From: Brachyhypopomus gauderio
Taxonomy: Eukaryota; Chordata; Actinopteri; Gymnotiformes; Hypopomidae
NCBI RefSeq assembly: GCF_052324685.1
Contig: NC_135219.1
Span: forward strand, 24,221,532-24,285,531
DNA: 64,000 nucleotides
Direction of reading: 5' to 3'
Shown here: piece by piece, positions 40,303 to 52,625 of the stretch
Layout: each line of letters begins with the position of its first letter
How positions within the stretch are numbered: the stretch's first letter is position 1
Made by a program: the position numbers and the translations under genes
Notes under the pieces: generated by a model
The model's database searches: none
Told to the model about the DNA's origin: nothing
Seen by the model: only the letters and a program-made list of their open reading frames with translations

Positions 40303-42062
40303 CGATTACATCTGCATCCATATAGCCTATATACACAATGTATTTATATAGTGAATACATGTAAAAATGAACAATAACAAATATGAAAATGAATTTGAAT
40401 AGATTTTAAAATGTGAAACATGTAATAAGCAGTTTTGGTATAGTCATTCATAGCATTATATTATGTTTAGTCTCGTTTAATTTGCACAGATTTGCAAAAA
40501 TAAACAATTAGAACCTGAGGCATTTGTTCAGATCTATAATACATGAACAGTTTACTACTGAACTACTGTAAAAACAAATTATTGATGAAAACCACAATAT
40601 AAATTTTAGGAGCATTCATTTTGGGACAGGACCAACAGATAACCCTGGAATGGAAACAGGAATATGAGCCCAGTCAAGACCAGGGAACACATGATGATGA
40701 GTTGAGAAGACCGCAGGCCAGCAAGTGAATGAAGGGGACATCATCTGTGAACACAACAGATGTGTCCACAAGACCAAAGGAGACTTGAGGGTCTGTGAGG
40801 GCAGAAAGCAGGCCCAATGTTTTGCAAACACACAATCTGCTATAACAAATATAGCTTGACAGCTTGAAATATAGACTTAATTACTTCATTACATTAGTAG
40901 TAAAGGGAAATTAGTGACAGTAAAAGGACATTTTTGCACTGGATGCATGAAATCAGGCAGAACTTCCAGGTGCCTAAGCCAAAGGTTACAGTGGCAAGTA
41001 GAACATTCCAAGATTGGGAGGACCAAAACTCACGAGGGAACCTCCTCCACTGGGCAGCCTATAGTAACCAGTCCTTGCTTTATTGCATTTACAATACAAG
41101 TACCAACTTCAGTATAGATGTGGAGCCTTACTCACTCCAGTTGGTCTACCGTGGACAGGCTGTTTGACATATCAGCATCAGATAATCTACCAGCAGTATA
41201 TGTTTGTGTACAGACAGAACTGGGACATTTTCTTTTATGCTGTCACAGATGATCAGGTCCAGTCCAGTGCTGGGATCATCTCTGATGTCACAAGAACCGA
41301 TACTTCTGTGCCAATTTGATACCAAAATTCTGAAAACATTACGGCTACTGTTTCCTGGTTTCACAGATATTCCAGACTACACAAGGGCAGCATGTTAAGT
41401 CTACACACTACACACTAATAAGTCAAGAACACTAAAACAACAACACAAATACAAGGAATGGTATCAGCAAAATCAGAAATAGCAACACGTCCACTGTGAC
41501 TAACTGAAGAAAGAAAAAAAAAAGTCAAAATGGACATATTTTGCGTTTGAGTCCGCCAACCGGGGTCAAATAACACAATCATAATGCAAATATCATGAAA
41601 ACCTGACACTAAAGGAGGTAACACAAATTTAGCAAAGCACCTTTAATACATAGCCTATCCACAGCTGTATAAAGGTGAGGTTTGTCAAAATGCTTGTAAC
41701 CTGAAACCTTACGGTTGTTTGTGAACTGACAGCTACATTACTTATGCTCAGCATGCAATGTTCACAAACGGCTAATGTTAGCTTGCTTAGGCTAATGCAA
41801 TGGTACTTCATAACCAGTAATGTACTAGAAAAAAGTTCATATTTAAAAAGCTACATAATCAAGAGTTCACTCGGCATCCCTGCTCACAATATGAATAGGC
41901 TATTAGGAGACTGTGTATAGCAACTCTGGTTTTCTTTTAGGTATTTTGCGAATCTCTGTGTACATAACACATTCTACTAGGTAGAACTGAAGTATACAAC
42001 ATACAATTTTTCATTGGTTTATTTTTAGATGTGGTAGCAAAATTTGTATTGAGAATTGTAGA
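40303..42062. other. Intergenic, unrecognised
   Basis: Frames at 40914-41320 on + are open for 60-80 codons but show no family motif and no good splice context. This may be old transposon debris. Otherwise stops in all frames. Confidence 0.45.
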
Positions 42063-42070
42063 ATTTTAAT

Positions 42071-42882
42071 TAGGGGTGGGCATAGATAATTTTTTTTTAT
42101 CTAGATTAATCTATATTAAAATGGCTCATATGCGTGCTACCCAAGTAATGACTAAAAGTCAGTTTTTGAGATAGGGTTTCTTAATACAGAAGGTGATCAG
42201 GGGCTCATCTCCTGTTTCCAAAATGCATCAATGACTGTTTGAGGAAGCTGTTCTACTTTGATACTTGAAGAAAAAAAAAACATGCTCAATAAAATGTAGA
42301 CTTGTGTTTAACGGTTTATTCAGTTAAACATGAATTTGTAAGCCTATACTGTACATTAAAAGGGGTTGATAACATGTTTATTCAGCTAAACATAATATTT
42401 GAAATGTAAGCCAACATTTAGTACATTTAACCTCATGGACGTAATTTGGGGGGGGACTTTTTCAAAAGCCGGTTTTGGTCCTCTGCAGTTTTAACGGTTA
42501 AAAAGAAATATTTAAATAGCGACAAATCTAGCGCTAGGACCATGCAGAAAACGACTGCTCCGAGCTCCGCTCTGTTAACACTTTATGTTCCTAAAAATGA
42601 ATTTTCCATGAAGCAAACCTGGCGACTTCGTGGCTGCATCCATGTAAACACACGTACGATTTGTAATTCACAAGTTTGAAAACTCGTTCTCGCCCCTACT
42701 GTGCTGTGCAATTTGGTTAGGAATACAGCGGAGCTAAACTATCAAGTTGAAAGTAATCATAATTTGCTTACCCATTTTGGATCAGTTCCCAACCCAACTT
42801 TAAGAATAGATTAACGGCGATAATTTTTATATTGCCCGATAAGAGTATCAAATTAACGAACGCCGTTAACGCCCCACCACTA
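42071..42882. mobile_element. 812-bp hAT-type element
   Basis: Begins TAGGGGTGGGCATAGAT and ends GCCGTTAACGCCCCACCACTA, with a perfect 8-bp duplication ATTTTAAT (42063-42070 and 42883-42890). No transposase is recognisable. Confidence 0.9.
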
Positions 42883-43014
42883 ATTTTAATGTTATTGGTA
42901 CTGGCCAATACATTTCTGATATTGTGATATGCCTATTCTGCAGTAGCATGCAAATAAAATAGAAAAATGTAGGTTATATCTGTGAAGATGACCACCATAT
43001 ATAGTGGTGACCTA

Positions 43015-43165
43015 GTCAAGTTAAATTTATCTATATAATGTTTTTTACAACACATGCTGTCACAAAGCAGATTTACAAGCAGATGGGTCCAGATCCCTAA
43101 TGAGCCAGGGGCGTCAGTGGCAAAACTCCCTAGGCGGAGATTAGTTAGAAACCTTGGGAATTGGA
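43015..43165 (-). mobile_element. Dispersed LINE-tail-like repeat
   Basis: TATATAATGTTTTTTACAAC, then ACATGCTGTCACAAAGC, is an inverted relative of the segment at 50745-50790. It is followed by GGTCCAGATCCCTAATGAGC, GGCAAAACTCCCTAG and GAAACCTTGGGAA, a common fish dispersed repeat. Truncated and non-coding. Confidence 0.5.
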
Positions 43166-43257
43166 ATTTAGAAGAAAATTAGACACCATCCACATTTTTT
43201 ATTTCCTGGACGCAGTTCTCAATTTTGGGAGATATATTTTGCCTAATAGTAACATAT

Positions 43258-43345
43258 ATACCGTATTTTATAGACTATAAGCCGCTACTTTTTCCCCCCA
43301 CGCTTTGAACCATGTGGCTTATATTGAGGTGCAGCTTTTCTGTAG
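43258..43345. mobile_element. Transposon-end-like fragment
   Basis: ACCGTATTTTATAGACTATAAGCCGC, then a C-run and GTGGCTTATATTGAGG, resembles one terminus of a common fish DNA transposon. The partner end was not found. Confidence 0.35.
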
Positions 43346-43986
43346 ATTTTTCTTCACCTGTCAGGGGCGGAGCAGAAAGTTAATCAGGTGGTAGGTCAAA
43401 GTTGTAAATCAAAGAAGGAAGTGCAAATTTTCATTTAGCACATGCAAGCAGCAGGCACGACGGAGACATTTTTTCCAAGCAACATGTGTTGTGCTGAATT
43501 TCGACTCCCCTCGTTTGCACATGCATACTGCTGTAATACTGCAAAGTCATGTGGTCAGAGGTGAACTTCGGTATAGCCAGTGTGTATTTTATTTAAAATA
43601 ATTAACACCCTTGAGCCAGTGTGTCTTTGGACATAGATAATGCCATGCTGTTTGCTGTGATGGATAATTAAAGTCTACACAACATTACACAAAACATTAC
43701 ACAGCCTGGACACACACGCACACACGCATACAAACACCAGTAAACGTGCAGAGTTGTATGTTGCAATAAAGTGCATCTGCAAAGGACACAGTGCAAACTG
43801 CATTAAATAAGGCGTATGAATATAAATACGGAGTGCAGAACAGGAATGAAAATGGGTCAGGGGTTAAAAAGGTGAGAAGACCGGGGGGCGGGGCATGTGA
43901 CGTCATGGGTATACGGCGACCGGGGAGGGGGGGGCGGTGTGGCTGCTGGTGTACGGGGATACAGCGACAGGTGATGCCAAATATTA

Positions 43987-44270
43987 CGGAGCCTGTAAGG
44001 TGACATCATGTAAAAAAATATAATAACGCGTGGCCACGACTTACTAACGAGTGCGAACAAGATAATTAAGTATTACTTTATATAAAGCCAGGTTTACCTT
44101 CCTTGGGCAGTCAGTTCGCGAACATCCCTGGGATCTGCTTGTTTTGCTGTGAAAAAATAAACTTTGTTGCCGCGTGTGAAAGGCGACATTAGTATCTCGT
44201 TCCCACGCGTTAGTAAGTCGTGGCCACGCGTTATTATTATTTTTTACATGATGTCACCTTACGGGCTCTG
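43987..44270. mobile_element. 284-bp MITE with long inverted repeats
   Basis: The left arm CGGAGCCTGTAAGGTGACAT and CATGTAAAAAAATATAATAACGCG..., about 75 bp, is mirrored at the right end with few differences (right end in reverse: CAGAGCCCGTAAGGTGACAT). A TA dinucleotide on both sides fits a Tc1/mariner-type target. Only about 130 bp separates the arms. Non-coding. Confidence 0.85.
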
Positions 44271-45235
44271 TAAAATATAGTAAAATCCATTAAAAAAATT
44301 TTTTTGACTGTCTTGTCAATGGATTCAATGTATGGAGCCAGATCCGTAAACGCAAGAAGCCGCTTTCGCCATTCCAGATGGCTCAGTCAAAACCATTACG
44401 TCTTAATGAACCAATAAATACATCAGCGGCGAAAATGAGTGTAAAAATACCAGGTTCACGTGTTTTTATTTTCTAACATGGGCTAAAGCACAGGGTAGAC
44501 TCAAACGACAAGCGTTTACAACTTCATCTTCAACCTTTTCAGCCCTGGCGCGAATGTTATCCTCACCCGTCCCTAGATTCACCAGTTACAACTACAGACA
44601 CTAGAAAAAAATCTTGTTTCTTATTTTATGTCACCGTTAACTACACGGGGTTGACGCGAACTTAATAGGTCTATCTATCTACCTATTTATCACAAGAGCT
44701 TGTGGCTCTGACAGTATTCAACGCTGTAGCGAACGGCAGTAACTTTGTTTTACCGCAAAATATGAAAACGATTGAAACCATTAATAACCCAATTAAATCC
44801 ACTGGGAAATGTACGATCTGGTAAATGTAGTGGTAAATGTACGATCTGATAAATGTAGTGGTAAATGTACGCTCTTCTGCCTTGTCCGCGGTGTAGCACT
44901 AGGTCCTGCTTCTCGTCCCGCTTAGCAGTAAATGAATAACATGAATGAAGAACATTCGTATGATTGAAACGCTATTTGGCCTCTATGATGGTTCGGGGCG
45001 GAAACTGCTGGCCACTCATTGAAATTGCCGATTTCGGAAGTGCTCTGTTTGCTTATTAAGTCAATGATAATTAAAATATATACATATAATCTCCCGACCC
45101 CCCCCAACAAAAAACTCATCGGATCTACACGATTCACGTAGGTCACCCTTTTCAACTTCAAAACGGCGAATATCGCCGAAAGGTGACAGATTTTCATGCC
45201 TGGCAGAAAAGTCACTGGTTGAGACCGTAGGTACA
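44271..45235. other. Intergenic, unrecognised
   Basis: No gene was found. A short tandem duplication GGTAAATGTACGATCTG occurs around 44818-44875. Confidence 0.45.
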
Positions 45236-45239
45236 GTTT

Positions 45240-47230
45240 GTTTCTGAGTATCACCAGATCAAAAGTCTTAGTGCAGTGCAGGAAGGTTCAGAGATCAGAG
45301 TGAGAGCACATCCCCAGATGTGCAGAATTTGGGTGTAGGCCAGGGGTGTCAAACTCATTTTCACCGCGGGCCATATCAGCATAATCCAACTTATAAATGT
45401 ACCTACTCCTTAATGTTAAATACCTCTGAATTTATTACTTATTCAAGTTACAAATATTACAGATATATTTGTGTAAATGTAAAAAAAAAAAATGTTTGCT
45501 TGTTGCTCAATTATTATAACATAAATCCTTTAAATTTGTTAGGTTATGAAACCCACATTACTCCATCAATCAACGATCAAACTATCCCAAGTGAATAAAG
45601 AAAAATTGATCAAATATATCACATTTACTTTGTTCAAAACTTAAAATTTCAATTAACTGTGAAAATTGTGCTTCAAAAATGCTCCCTCTGAAAAAGACTG
45701 AAGCGCCGTGATATATTCAGCCACAACAAAGCAGCTTTTACTGCCGTTTCGTTGTGGTTTGTGGTTCATACCCGTTTTTCTCCTTGAAGCAAAAACATTG
45801 CTTTCCCATCTGCATCGATGTTTCTCTTCCTGATCATTTTGAGATCATTATTTGTATTTCTCAATTACACTTCGCATCGATATGGAAACACTGCAGTGTC
45901 AAGATGCCGTCACTTCGCGGGTAACATAATTGTGGGAAATGTAGTTTTTGCTCACTTTTACTTCTTTTTTGTGTGGATATTTGGCTTTTTAAGCTCTCGC
46001 GGGCCACATAAAATGCCGCGGCGGGCCACATTTGGCCCGAGGGCCTTGAGTTTGACACCTGTGGTGTAGGCCATATCTGGAAATAGCATTATTATGTCCA
46101 ACTGTTCATGAGTGTGATGGCGAGTGGGGAAAAAGCTTCTCTGTAGTCTGGTGGTCGTAGTCCTCAGTTGACAAAAACGCCGGCCGGAGGGGAAACGCTG
46201 GAGCAGGTGATGTCCAGGGTGTGAAGGGAGAGATGATGTTCCTTGCACGCTTCTTGGTTCTGGAGGTGTGCAGAGCCAACAGGGAGGTTGGTTCACTCTG
46301 ATGGTCCTCTCTGATGATGCACTGCAGTCTGTGGGTGTCACGATTAGTGGCTGAACTGCCCCATACTGTGACGGATGTGGTGAAAACAGATTATACGGTG
46401 GCGGTGTAGAACTGCACCATAAGCTTCTGGGGCAGGTTGAACTTTCTCAGCTGACGCAGGAAGTACAGCCTCTGCTGCACTTTCTTGATGATGGTGCCAA
46501 AGTTGCAGTCCCATATCAGGTCCTTGGAGATTGTTGTGCCAAGGAACTTGTAAGCGTCTACAGCTGTCACAGTACTGTTGAGGATGGCGAGTGCTGGAGG
46601 GGTTGGGGGGGGCTTCTCCTGAAGTCCACTCTCATCTCCACTTTTAGCTGTGTTCAGCCCCATTTGTATCTGGGTACGATAGTGTTGAAGGCGGAGTTGA
46701 AATCCAGGAACAGAACTCTTGCATAAGTTCTTGGATGGTCGAGGTGATGGAGGATGTGAAGTCCCATGTTCACTGCATAGTCCACTGACGACACACAGCT
46801 CCAGTAATTTATTGAAGATCTTTGTGGAGACAGGGGCAAGCTGGTCTGTGCAGTTCCTCAGGCAGGAGGGTGACGCTCCATCTGGGCCTGGTACCTTCCT
46901 CACTCTTTGTTTTCTGAAGAGTCTGTGCACGTCTACTTCGCAGATCTTCGGGGCAGGCTGGATGGGTGGCTGGGAGCTAGGAGGGTGTGTATTTGTGCTG
47001 TATTGTTGCGTGGAGCTGGGCTTTTCAAACCCAGGAGGGTGTGTATTGGTGCTGTATTGTTGTGTGGAGCTGGGCTTTTCAAACCTACAGTAGAAACTGT
47101 TATAGTCGTCAGCCAGCTGGTGATTCCCTATTGTCTGGTGGGGGGTTCTCTTGTAGCCTGAGATTGTGGAGGCAAGTCCAGACAGCTGATGGCTCATTTG
47201 TAGACATCAATCTGCTCAGCTTGGTGGAGT
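45240..47230 (-). mobile_element. L2/CR1-group LINE fragment, split by a hAT
   Basis: On the minus strand 47197-46391 reads parts of a reverse-transcriptase polyprotein: VPGPDGASPSCLRNCTDQLA, an internal rearrangement, FLDFNSAFNTIVP in another frame (46700-46660), then DAYKFLGTTISKDLIWDCN and VQQRLYFLRQLRKFNLPQKL. The C-terminal LFQRFPSGRRF...TTRLQRSFFP region follows at about 46220-46130, in a different frame. A 3' UTR-like part flanks the inserted hAT (45341-46063). Frames are broken and an internal 35-codon stretch is duplicated (around 47030). Dead copy. The clade is by motif resemblance. Confidence 0.8.
45341..46063. mobile_element. 723-bp hAT-type element
   Basis: Begins CAGGGGTGTCAAACTCATTT and ends TTGAGTTTGACACCTGTG, with GCGGGCCA/TGGCCCG subterminal motifs and a perfect 8-bp duplication GTGTAGGC (45333-45340 and 46064-46071). 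Inserted into the LINE fragment. No transposase frame. Confidence 0.95.
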
Positions 47231-47244
47231 AGCTCTTCTTTTTC

Positions 47245-47350
47245 TCCCCCCATGCATGATGTGTTAACTGCATTGATTGCTAAAAGAATTACTGCAGTAT
47301 TACATGTAATACAGATTTGCATGGCCCCACATGATCAGTTTTCAAATGGT
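47245..47350 (-). repeat. Dispersed repeat shared with 61545-61705
   Basis: CCCCATGCATGATGTGTTAAC, GTATTACATGTAATACAG and ATTTGCATGGCCCCACATGATCAG are reverse-complement matches to 61545-61705. The family is unknown, probably internal hAT sequence. Confidence 0.7.
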
Positions 47351-47689
47351 AGCATTAACTAGTGAATGAATCATATAGCATCACAGTTGCAGTAAAAATT
47401 TTATTTAAAACATTTTTCAGACTGAATTTACAGGAATGACATGGCATAATAAACATAAACAAGGAACATTGTCAAGGCAAAAACCAAATAAGAAAACAAA
47501 CTTAAGTACAACATGAAATGATGAAGTGATGATCATGAAGTGATGATTCAAAATGGCACTGCAGATGGTGACTGACAGAATCTCCATCGTGCTTTGTTTG
47601 TATGTTGGAAATTTTATCCTAGCCCAGTCTGCCAAATGTATTCCACTTGGAAATGGCATTGAAAATGGATTATAAATGCTAGCTAGCCA

Positions 47690-47880
47690 GTTAGCTAGCA
47701 TCTACAGTCCACTTACAACATTTGAAAGTTTCATTAACATGAAAATGTTAATGAAAGTAAGTTGTCTAGCTTAATGTTAGCTAGCTAGCATTTACAGACA
47801 ACTTGCTTTCATTAACATGTTCATGTTAGTGAAACTTTCAAATGTTAATGAAAGTGGACTATAGATGCTAGCTAACCGGC
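47690..47880. repeat. Long imperfect inverted repeat (about 190 bp hairpin)
   Basis: GCTAGCATCTACAGTCCACTT followed by ATTTGAAAGTTTCATTAACATG on the left is mirrored on the right by CATGTTAGTGAAACTTTC, AAATG and AAGTGGACTATAGATGCTAGC. Inner arms AAGTTGTC / GACAACTT surround a TAGCTAGC-rich loop near 47785. A third partial arm lies at 47905-47985. No target duplication was identified. Confidence 0.8.
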
Positions 47881-48084
47881 TAGCTAGACTGTAAGCACTA
47901 GTTAGCTAGCAACTTCATGTTAATTAAACTTTCAAATGTTAGTGAAAATGGACTGTAGACGCTAACTAGCTAATCAAAATCAAATTTTTACAAGTGAAAA
48001 TGTAATTGCTACTAGACCAAATGGATTTTTTGTTTATAAAATCTACAATGGCTTTTCTGAACTCCTCTACTGTCTTCACCATGT

Positions 48085-48157
48085 GGGCCAGTGGCGCAAT
48101 GGATAACGCGTCTGACTACGGATCAGAAGATTCTAGGTTCGACTCCTGGCTGGCTCG
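48085..48157 (+). tRNA. tRNA-Arg (ACG)
   Basis: 73-nt gene with a full cloverleaf: acceptor GGGCCAG/CTGGCTC plus discriminator G, A-box GTGGCGCAATGG, anticodon arm TCTGA-CTACGGA-TCAGA (anticodon ACG), T-arm CTAGG-TTCGACT-CCTGG with one U-G pair. A Pol III terminator (eight T) follows within 10 bp. Identical to the gene at 48792. Confidence 0.98.
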
Positions 48158-48329
48158 AAATCTTTTTTTTACATTTTATTTTTCCTTCTCAAAAAATCTC
48201 ATGCTTTAACACTGCTATCAGAAATAGCAAGGGTACACTCAAATGAAAATAATATAGCAATTTCTGTTTCTGTAAAATCTGTACAATTTAAAAGCACACT
48301 GACTGTCCTTGACAAGATCCCTGTAGCTG

Positions 48330-48401
48330 TCCCATATGGTCTAGCGGTTAGGATTCCTGGTTTTCACCCAGGCGGCCCGGGTTCGACTCCCGGTATGGGA
48401 A
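48330..48401 (+). tRNA. tRNA-Glu (TTC)
   Basis: 72-nt gene: acceptor TCCCATA/TATGGGA, A-box TGGTCTAGCGG, anticodon arm CCTGG-TTTTCAC-CCAGG (anticodon TTC), T-arm CCCGG-GTTCGACT-CCCGG. It matches vertebrate tRNA-Glu-TTC. The downstream T-run is short (TTT), so termination may be weak or further on. Confidence 0.98.
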
Positions 48402-48791
48402 GTGTTTATTATAGATAAGCTAAGTGAATTAAGGGGGGTAGTTAACAGTACAAAAACCATGGCTCAATCAGTGCTAAAGCTATCTCTAGAGTGTACTTTA
48501 TTTTGTAATACCATAAGGATACATTAAACAACAACAAAAAAAACAGTACTTTCTATGTAACAATGTCTCCTAAATGATGTAAATGTTGTTTATAGGTGCA
48601 CTATTAAAAAAAAAATTTAAATTAAAAATTTTTAGTTTTTTTTAATGTTTTGAGAAGAAAAACTAATTTTAATTTTTTTTCTAAAACGATTTACAAGTCA
48701 GAATCTCTGTTCTTCTGATCTGTAATCAATTGTTCTTGTCTAAAGACTCATGTTGACCTCAAAGGACCACCCACTATTCTCACTAACAACA

Positions 48792-48864
48792 GGGCCAGTG
48801 GCGCAATGGATAACGCGTCTGACTACGGATCAGAAGATTCTAGGTTCGACTCCTGGCTGGCTCG
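48792..48864 (+). tRNA. tRNA-Arg (ACG), second copy
   Basis: Identical to the gene at 48085-48157 over 73 nt, followed by the same AAATCTTTT terminator. Flanks beyond about 8 bp are unrelated. This implies either recent local duplication or gene conversion. Confidence 0.98.
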
Positions 48865-48869
48865 AAATC

Positions 48870-49880
48870 TTTTCTGCCTGATTTTTCCAATGCTGTTTGC
48901 CCTTAAAGAAAGTCAAGTATTATTTCACATTAATTTGACTTTTAAAACATTCTTGAGTGTAAAAGGAAAATAAACATACCCTACATATACTGAAAAAGTA
49001 TTGTACATGTGATGCATAAGCTTGCCACTAGGGTGCAGCAGAACCTTTTAAAAGAGTTGCTGTAGTTGCACACTAAAGATCAGTTTGTGGTACCTGTGTT
49101 TAGGGCCACATGTGGTTCATACTGACTGAAAAAAAAATCTACCCGTTTCCATTTTCTCAATATGAGGAAACCTTACCAACTATTAATGAATGTGGCATTG
49201 CACTTGATTTATGTATTACACCAAGTGATTGTTTTTATGTGGTCTGAAACTGATGTAATGTTGCCATCAGAACTTTTTCAGACCAATCATAGGAACACCA
49301 ACATGGCAAAGTTGGAGTTTGATTTTAGAATGTTCCAGAAAATTTACAGAAGACCTGGGTGAATATATTAGAACATGTATACGGTAACAACAAGGTAACC
49401 TTTTAGTGTCCGATTCATTATCGAGGAACAAACCACATTAACACAAAAGGTGTGTCAGTTTAGACATAAGTTCAGAAAAGCTGTTCCAAAACAGTAATGA
49501 TTTCATTTTACAACACATTACAACCATTTTACCCTACTCATAAAAAAGTACTTTTTCTTCTTGTCATAAATTTTTCGAGTGAATCCATTTAAATAGTACA
49601 TAAATTGTTACAATGAAATACAAATTTCAATATCTTAAAACCCATAGCGGAAATATGTCCAGGTAAAGGCATCTTGTCAGCGGTAGATTTTGATCAATAT
49701 CTGAATCAGAATAACTATTCTCTCCAGATGTAGTTACAGAGTACCGGATGATGTCAGGACAGAGCTGCTTCTGACCAGTTAGCCCTGCTGCTGTGCACAC
49801 AATCTGCTGCAGTCTGCCATTTGAGCAGGAGGGGAGGAAGAGCTGAACTTCACTTAATCAGATTCTTTCAATAGTAGATG
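48870..49880. other. Intergenic, unrecognised
   Basis: AT-rich. No gene or repeat family was recognised between the tRNAs and the hAT copy at 49889. Confidence 0.5.
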
Positions 49881-49888
49881 TGTGTAAC

Positions 49889-50587
49889 CGGTGATGTCAG
49901 TAACGCATTACTCTAATCTTACCACTTTGTTCAGTAATATAATGAGTTACTGTTTCCAGTCCAGTAATCAGATTAAAGTTACTTATCCAAGTAACTGCAT
50001 TACTATTTTTATTTTCCTTAGTAAAAATATATATTTTTGCTTTCTTCTTGGCTCAGTTATACTTTTGCGTCTGACCGTAGCGCTCGACTCCGCGACCCTG
50101 TGAGAGCGGAGAGTACGTTTTACACGTCGTTCTGTGCGGTGTTGTCCGTAACGATATGTGGTAGCGTAAAGAAACACCCCTCAAAAACAGGAGAAGGAAC
50201 ATTTACCTGACCAATTTTAATGTTGCTTTGTGTTCCAGATTTGAAAAGTGCTGGAATTTTGGCTAAAGCAAAAATGCTTGAAATGGTAATTGCATTTTGT
50301 TTCACAACAAATACCTGTCTGACTGAATAGTTCGCTTGTATTACGTTGACAAATACATTTACAAATAATACCATGCAGCGACACAATGTCAGGAGATACA
50401 TTACTTTGTTACTGTTAAAAACGCACTTCCAATAAAGTGAGTATTGGAAAAACTCATTTTGCTAAAGTAACTTGTAGTCTAATAGTTACTTTTAAAATTA
50501 AGTAACCAGTAACGCAAGTTACTTTTTACAGGATTAATCAGTAATCAGAAATCGGATTACTTTTTCAAGGTAACTAAGCCATCACTG
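49889..50587 (+). mobile_element. hAT-like non-autonomous element, copy B
   Basis: Begins CGGTGATGTCAGTAACGC and ends AAGGTAACTAAGCCATCACTG, with an 8-bp duplication TGTGTAAC / TGTATAAC (one mismatch; 49881-49888 and 50588-50595). It is the reverse-oriented relative of 910-1750. No transposase. Confidence 0.85.
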
Positions 50588-50689
50588 TGTATAACTGAGA
50601 AACTGATGGAGAGATTATGAATTTTGGCTAAGTCCTCAGGAAGAACACAAGGTGATGAGCTTTTTTGGTGATGGTTGTGTTCATGTTCC

Positions 50690-50806
50690 ATTTAGTATGA
50701 GTGGAGATGGTAAACCTTGTAAATTAACCTTGTAAATCCTGTAAAGTGCTTTGTGACAACATATGTTGTGAAAAGCGCTATACAAATATATTTGATTTGA
50801 TTTGAT
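50690..50806 (+). mobile_element. LINE/SINE 3' tail fragment
   Basis: CCTGTAAAGTGCTTTGTGAC, then AACATATGTTG, AAAAGCGCTATACAAATATA and a TTTGATTTGATTTGATGG microsatellite tail: the standard 3' end of a fish retroposon. Confidence 0.65.
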
Positions 50807-51825
50807 GGTGGGACCTCGGAATCTGAATCACTAGTATTTCTGAATTATAATGGCAGATGAAGGGGTGGGTTACTTCTACTATGTGTGTGGCCAGTACATG
50901 ATTCTGTCGCTGTTATTAATGAGGCCTACCAGGCCCACTTGTGCCATCAACAAATTTCATCAGCTTGATTACATGGTCACTAGAGATTAACTCAATGATG
51001 TGCACTGAAGAGGGATGAGAGTACACAGTCTTGAGAAGCCCCAGTTTAAGGGCTTAAGGGCTCTTACAGGTAAGGTCCCAGGTGCACAAACTGTTTTGTT
51101 GAAATGACCCAAAGTTGACAATGCCGTGGTTGACAGTTCCATTCTGGCACAAATGTATTGAAAGTAGAGCTGAAGTCTAACAAATATGACTCTGGAAAAG
51201 GTATTTAGAGAGAACAGATGATAGTGTAGAACCTAGCCACTTGGGTGCACACACCAGTGTATTTTAGTGCCGGTCCCAAGCCCGGATAAATAGGGAGGGT
51301 TGCGTCAGGAAGGGCATCCGGTGTAAAAACTGAGCCAAATCAAATGATGCGGATCAAAAATATAAATTCCATACCGGATCGGTCGAGGCCCAGGTTAACA
51401 ACGACTGCCACTGGTGCTGTTGTCCAACAGGGCATTAGCAGAAATTGGACTACTGTTGGGACAAGGAGGAGGAGGAGAGGGGGGGGGAAGAGGGTTCTGA
51501 AGATGAAGGAGAGGAGGCAGAGCAAGAAGGTGGAGGTTAGAGTTGGTACGTTGAATGTGGGCTCTATGACAGGTAAAGGGAGAGAGCTAGCTGATGCGAT
51601 GGAGAGGAGGAAGATAGATATACTGTGTGTACAGGAGACCAAGTAGAAGGGGAGCAAAGCCAGGAGCATTGGTGGTGGCTTCAAACTCTTTTATCATGGT
51701 GTAGACAAGAAGAGAAATGGAGTAGGGGTAATCCTGAAGGATGAGTTTAGTAAGAGTGTAGTGGAGGTAAAGAGAGTAAGTGACAGGGTGATCTGTGTAA
51801 AGTTAGAGATTGATGGGGTGATGAT

Positions 51826-52625
51826 TAGGGATGCACCGAAAATTCGGCCACCGAAAATTTTCGGCCGAAATGGCTTAAATTTGCATTTTCGGTTTTCGGC
51901 CGAAATACTTTCATCACCGAAACAACACGGCCGAAACAATGTACTGTGATGACGCAAGCAAAAATCGCCACCTGCACGCGCTTATTTGGATAAAGCTAGC
52001 AAAAAAGTTTTCCAGTGATGGCGCCAAGGCAAAGGACATTACACCAAAAATTATGGAACTCGCTGCCAGACGATCAGCCGTTCTCTGTCGTAGGGATTTC
52101 GTAGGCTAATAGAGCACATTGAGCCCCGTTATGTTTTGCCGATCAGACGACATTTCTCAGAAGCGTGTTTACCTGAGCTGTTTAATGTTGTTGCAACTCA
52201 CGTCACGTTTTTATGAGAGAATTTATATTTATCTTTCAGGCCAGTCAGTTATAATTAAATTTAACTCGTATAAAATACATATATTTATCCTCTCAGATAA
52301 AAACGGTCTGCAAGCGAGTTAAATTTAATTAGGGGTCGGCCGTTGTCAGCGTTATCGTCGTTATCGGCCCACCACTAATTTTATTTTATAATATGCATTA
52401 CTGTAATGTCAGTGCTAAATAAATATTTTCAAATGAAATTTTGTAGTTGATTTATTCTTTGAATAGCAATGCCTTGATTTTAGTGAGGTTAGCCATAAAT
52501 CCAGTGTTACTAATAATTGGCATAATGTAGGCTATTTCGGTGTTTCGGTTTTCGGCTTTCGGCCTTGGTTTCCTAATTTTCGGTTTTCGGTTTCGGCTAA
52601 GAATTTTCATTTCGGTGCATCCCTA
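51826..52625. mobile_element. 800-bp hAT-type element nested in the RTE LINE
   Basis: Begins TAGGGATGCACCGAAAATTC and ends TTTCGGTGCATCCCTA, with TTCGGCCGAAA repeats inside both ends and a perfect 8-bp duplication GTGATGAT (51818-51825 and 52626-52633). Near 52331-52374 it contains a tiny TAGGGG...CCACTA segment that may be a further deleted insertion. No transposase. Confidence 0.95.

Noticed and set aside
40914-41320. Overlapping 67-78-codon frames as exons
   Set aside because: No recognised motif and no consistent splice sites; left as unassigned.
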